From Acanthochlamys bracteata (Eukaryota > Streptophyta > Magnoliopsida > Pandanales > Velloziaceae): 64,000 nt of DNA. Of this stretch, positions 63,026-64,000 are shown one piece after another. The translations under genes were made by a program, and so were the position numbers. Position 1 is the stretch's first letter. Every line of letters starts with the position of its first letter. The stretch is from the NCBI GenBank assembly GCA_019914995.1, contig CM034130.1, forward strand, positions 558,001 through 622,000, in the 5' to 3' direction. The notes beneath the pieces were generated by a model. It was not told where the DNA came from and searched no databases. It saw only the letters and a list, made by a program, of their open reading frames with translations.

Positions 63026-63584
63026 CTCAGAACAGTTGTTTGAGTCTACAGGTTCTCTTAAACAGCTTGAAATTGCCATGGCAGCAGCTTCAATAGATGC
63101 ATCTTCCCCCTTATTGACAATGAAGCCGAAAGAATCATGTATTGCAACAGATATACTACCAATCAGCATCAGAGATTCAAAATTACACAGCAAACAAATA
63201 AACAGATTGCTTTCTCCAATAGTAACATGTCAACGATGATGAATGCTAAGAATCTACTTGGTACATCACAGTGACTAGCATTAACTGAGATGGTTCTAGG
63301 CTTCTAAGTGACAAAAGGGGTTGCTGGATACCAATTTCAGAGAGTTGCATGGTGGCAACGGATCAGATAAAGACAAAGATGAGAGGACTTGCATCGGTAT
63401 TTGTAAATATGATGGATTATAGGCCAAGGTCAGGTATCCTTAGCAAAACCTTCCTAGACAATGAGAAAGTGTACCTTCTCTTTCCAGTAAAACATGTTCC
63501 CATACTTTCCAGATAAACGACTCCAGAAACTCCTAGGTATGTCCAAGTCAACTGATGCACCAACATTAAAATTAAGAATGTTGC
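63026..63584 (-). CDS. Exon-like pieces of an unidentified gene (partial)
   Basis: Two minus-strand stretches look like exons. The first, 63584-63475, follows TTGGCAG and ends at GAGAAG|GTAC; it encodes NILNFNVGASVDLDIPRSFW, then SRLSGKYGNMFYWKEK. The second, 63155-63026, follows GGTAG and ends at TCTGAG|GTGAAG, or reads on to a stop at 63017; it encodes ISVAIHDSFGFIVNKGEDAS, then IEAAAMAISSCLREP. Their phases do not join directly (first ends at phase 0, second begins with one leftover base), so an intervening exon or another boundary is needed, or the gene is decayed. I do not recognise the family. Any 5' exons would lie beyond 64000. Confidence 0.35.
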
Positions 63585-63599
63585 CTGCCAATATTCCAA

Positions 63600-64000
63600 G
63601 TTAAACCATTAATGAACCTGGGAAGAAATGGGAGCCAGATTTAACATGCAGGAAATACTTCAGTCCAATAGCTGTTTAACTATCAAAGTGCTATAAGCAT
63701 GAGAAAACCTTTAGGATATAAACTTACAGCGCTGTGAGTGCGATAGTAACTACTAAAAGCAAAAGTAGCCATAAGGTATTTTTTGGGATTGCAAATAAAA
63801 ACTGAACTAGTAATATGGATCCCTGTCAGCTGGATTAAGAATCGAGGGATTGCAATAGTACGGGATGTTCAGGAGTGCTTAAAATAAGGAGCTTTTCTGG
63901 AAAGAAACTTTTTGAAACTTTTCAGAAAACGAGCTTGACTTTTTTTACCTCAAAAACAAAATAATAAACTTTACAAGTGCAAAATTTTACGATGTACAAT
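63600..64000. other. Right edge, no exon recognised
   Basis: If the exon-like pieces at 63026-63584 are real, this is probably intron or upstream sequence of the same minus-strand gene. I see no good coding frame here. Confidence 0.3.

Noticed and set aside
62913..63239. Plus-strand 108-residue frame
   Set aside because: The opposite strand reads better as an exon between splice sites (63155-63026); the plus frame shows no family features.

Overview
This 64 kb window is nuclear DNA from a flowering plant, most likely a eudicot. Its genes are split by many short AT-rich GT-AG introns. Its proteins match plant-only families: a purple acid phosphatase, a class P alcohol dehydrogenase, an R2R3-MYB, ABCB1, an isoprenylated metal-binding protein and a dual-domain FAD synthase-like protein. 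Intergenic DNA is very AT-rich with short palindromic repeats. I rebuilt gene models by hand from splice signals and reading frame; nearly all add up to whole codons, which supports the joins. Function comes from remembered family sequences, not a database search.

Layout, left to right: 5' end of an unidentified minus-strand gene (1-903); purple acid phosphatase PAP23-like, 7 exons, + (2986-5904); alcohol dehydrogenase, 10 exons, + (6935-9783), with a GC-AG intron and an anaerobic-response-like promoter; a decayed METTL21-like methyltransferase pseudogene, - (11270-11912); the minor-spliceosome protein U11/U12-31K, intronless, + (12409-13137); a nine-knuckle CCHC zinc-finger protein, + (16754-18270); a PAPS-reductase/molybdopterin-binding (FAD synthase-like) protein, 16 exons, + (19488-24610); a RAX/Blind-type MYB, - (27637-29369); an unresolved minus-strand locus with broken coding-like segments (about 30888-32514); a U6 snRNA gene, - (33670-33771); the auxin-transporter-type ABCB1, 8 exons, + (39576-45737); organellar histidyl-tRNA synthetase, 12 exons, - (50277-55580); a two-domain HIPP metallochaperone, + (56552-58960); a small L18p/L5e-like protein, - (60525-60923); and exon-like pieces of an unidentified minus-strand gene at the right edge (63026-63584).

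The genes are independent housekeeping, signalling or stress loci, not a pathway cluster. Two RNA-splicing components sit in the window (U6 snRNA for the major spliceosome and U11/U12-31K for the minor one), but 21 kb apart. Several housekeeping promoters (31K, U6, HisRS, L18-like) carry paired TGGGCC/TGGGCT site II-type boxes.

I see no CRISPR array, operon, phage, intact transposon or obviously new multi-gene system. The items most worth following up are the U6 variant with a compensatory stem change, the decayed methyltransferase, the unidentified coding-like fragments near 31-32.5 kb and 63 kb, the GC-AG intron in ADH, an overlapping uORF on ABCB1, a 24-bp degenerate minisatellite near 38.4 kb, and a family of short inverted-repeat elements with ends close to TAAGGGCGTGTT.
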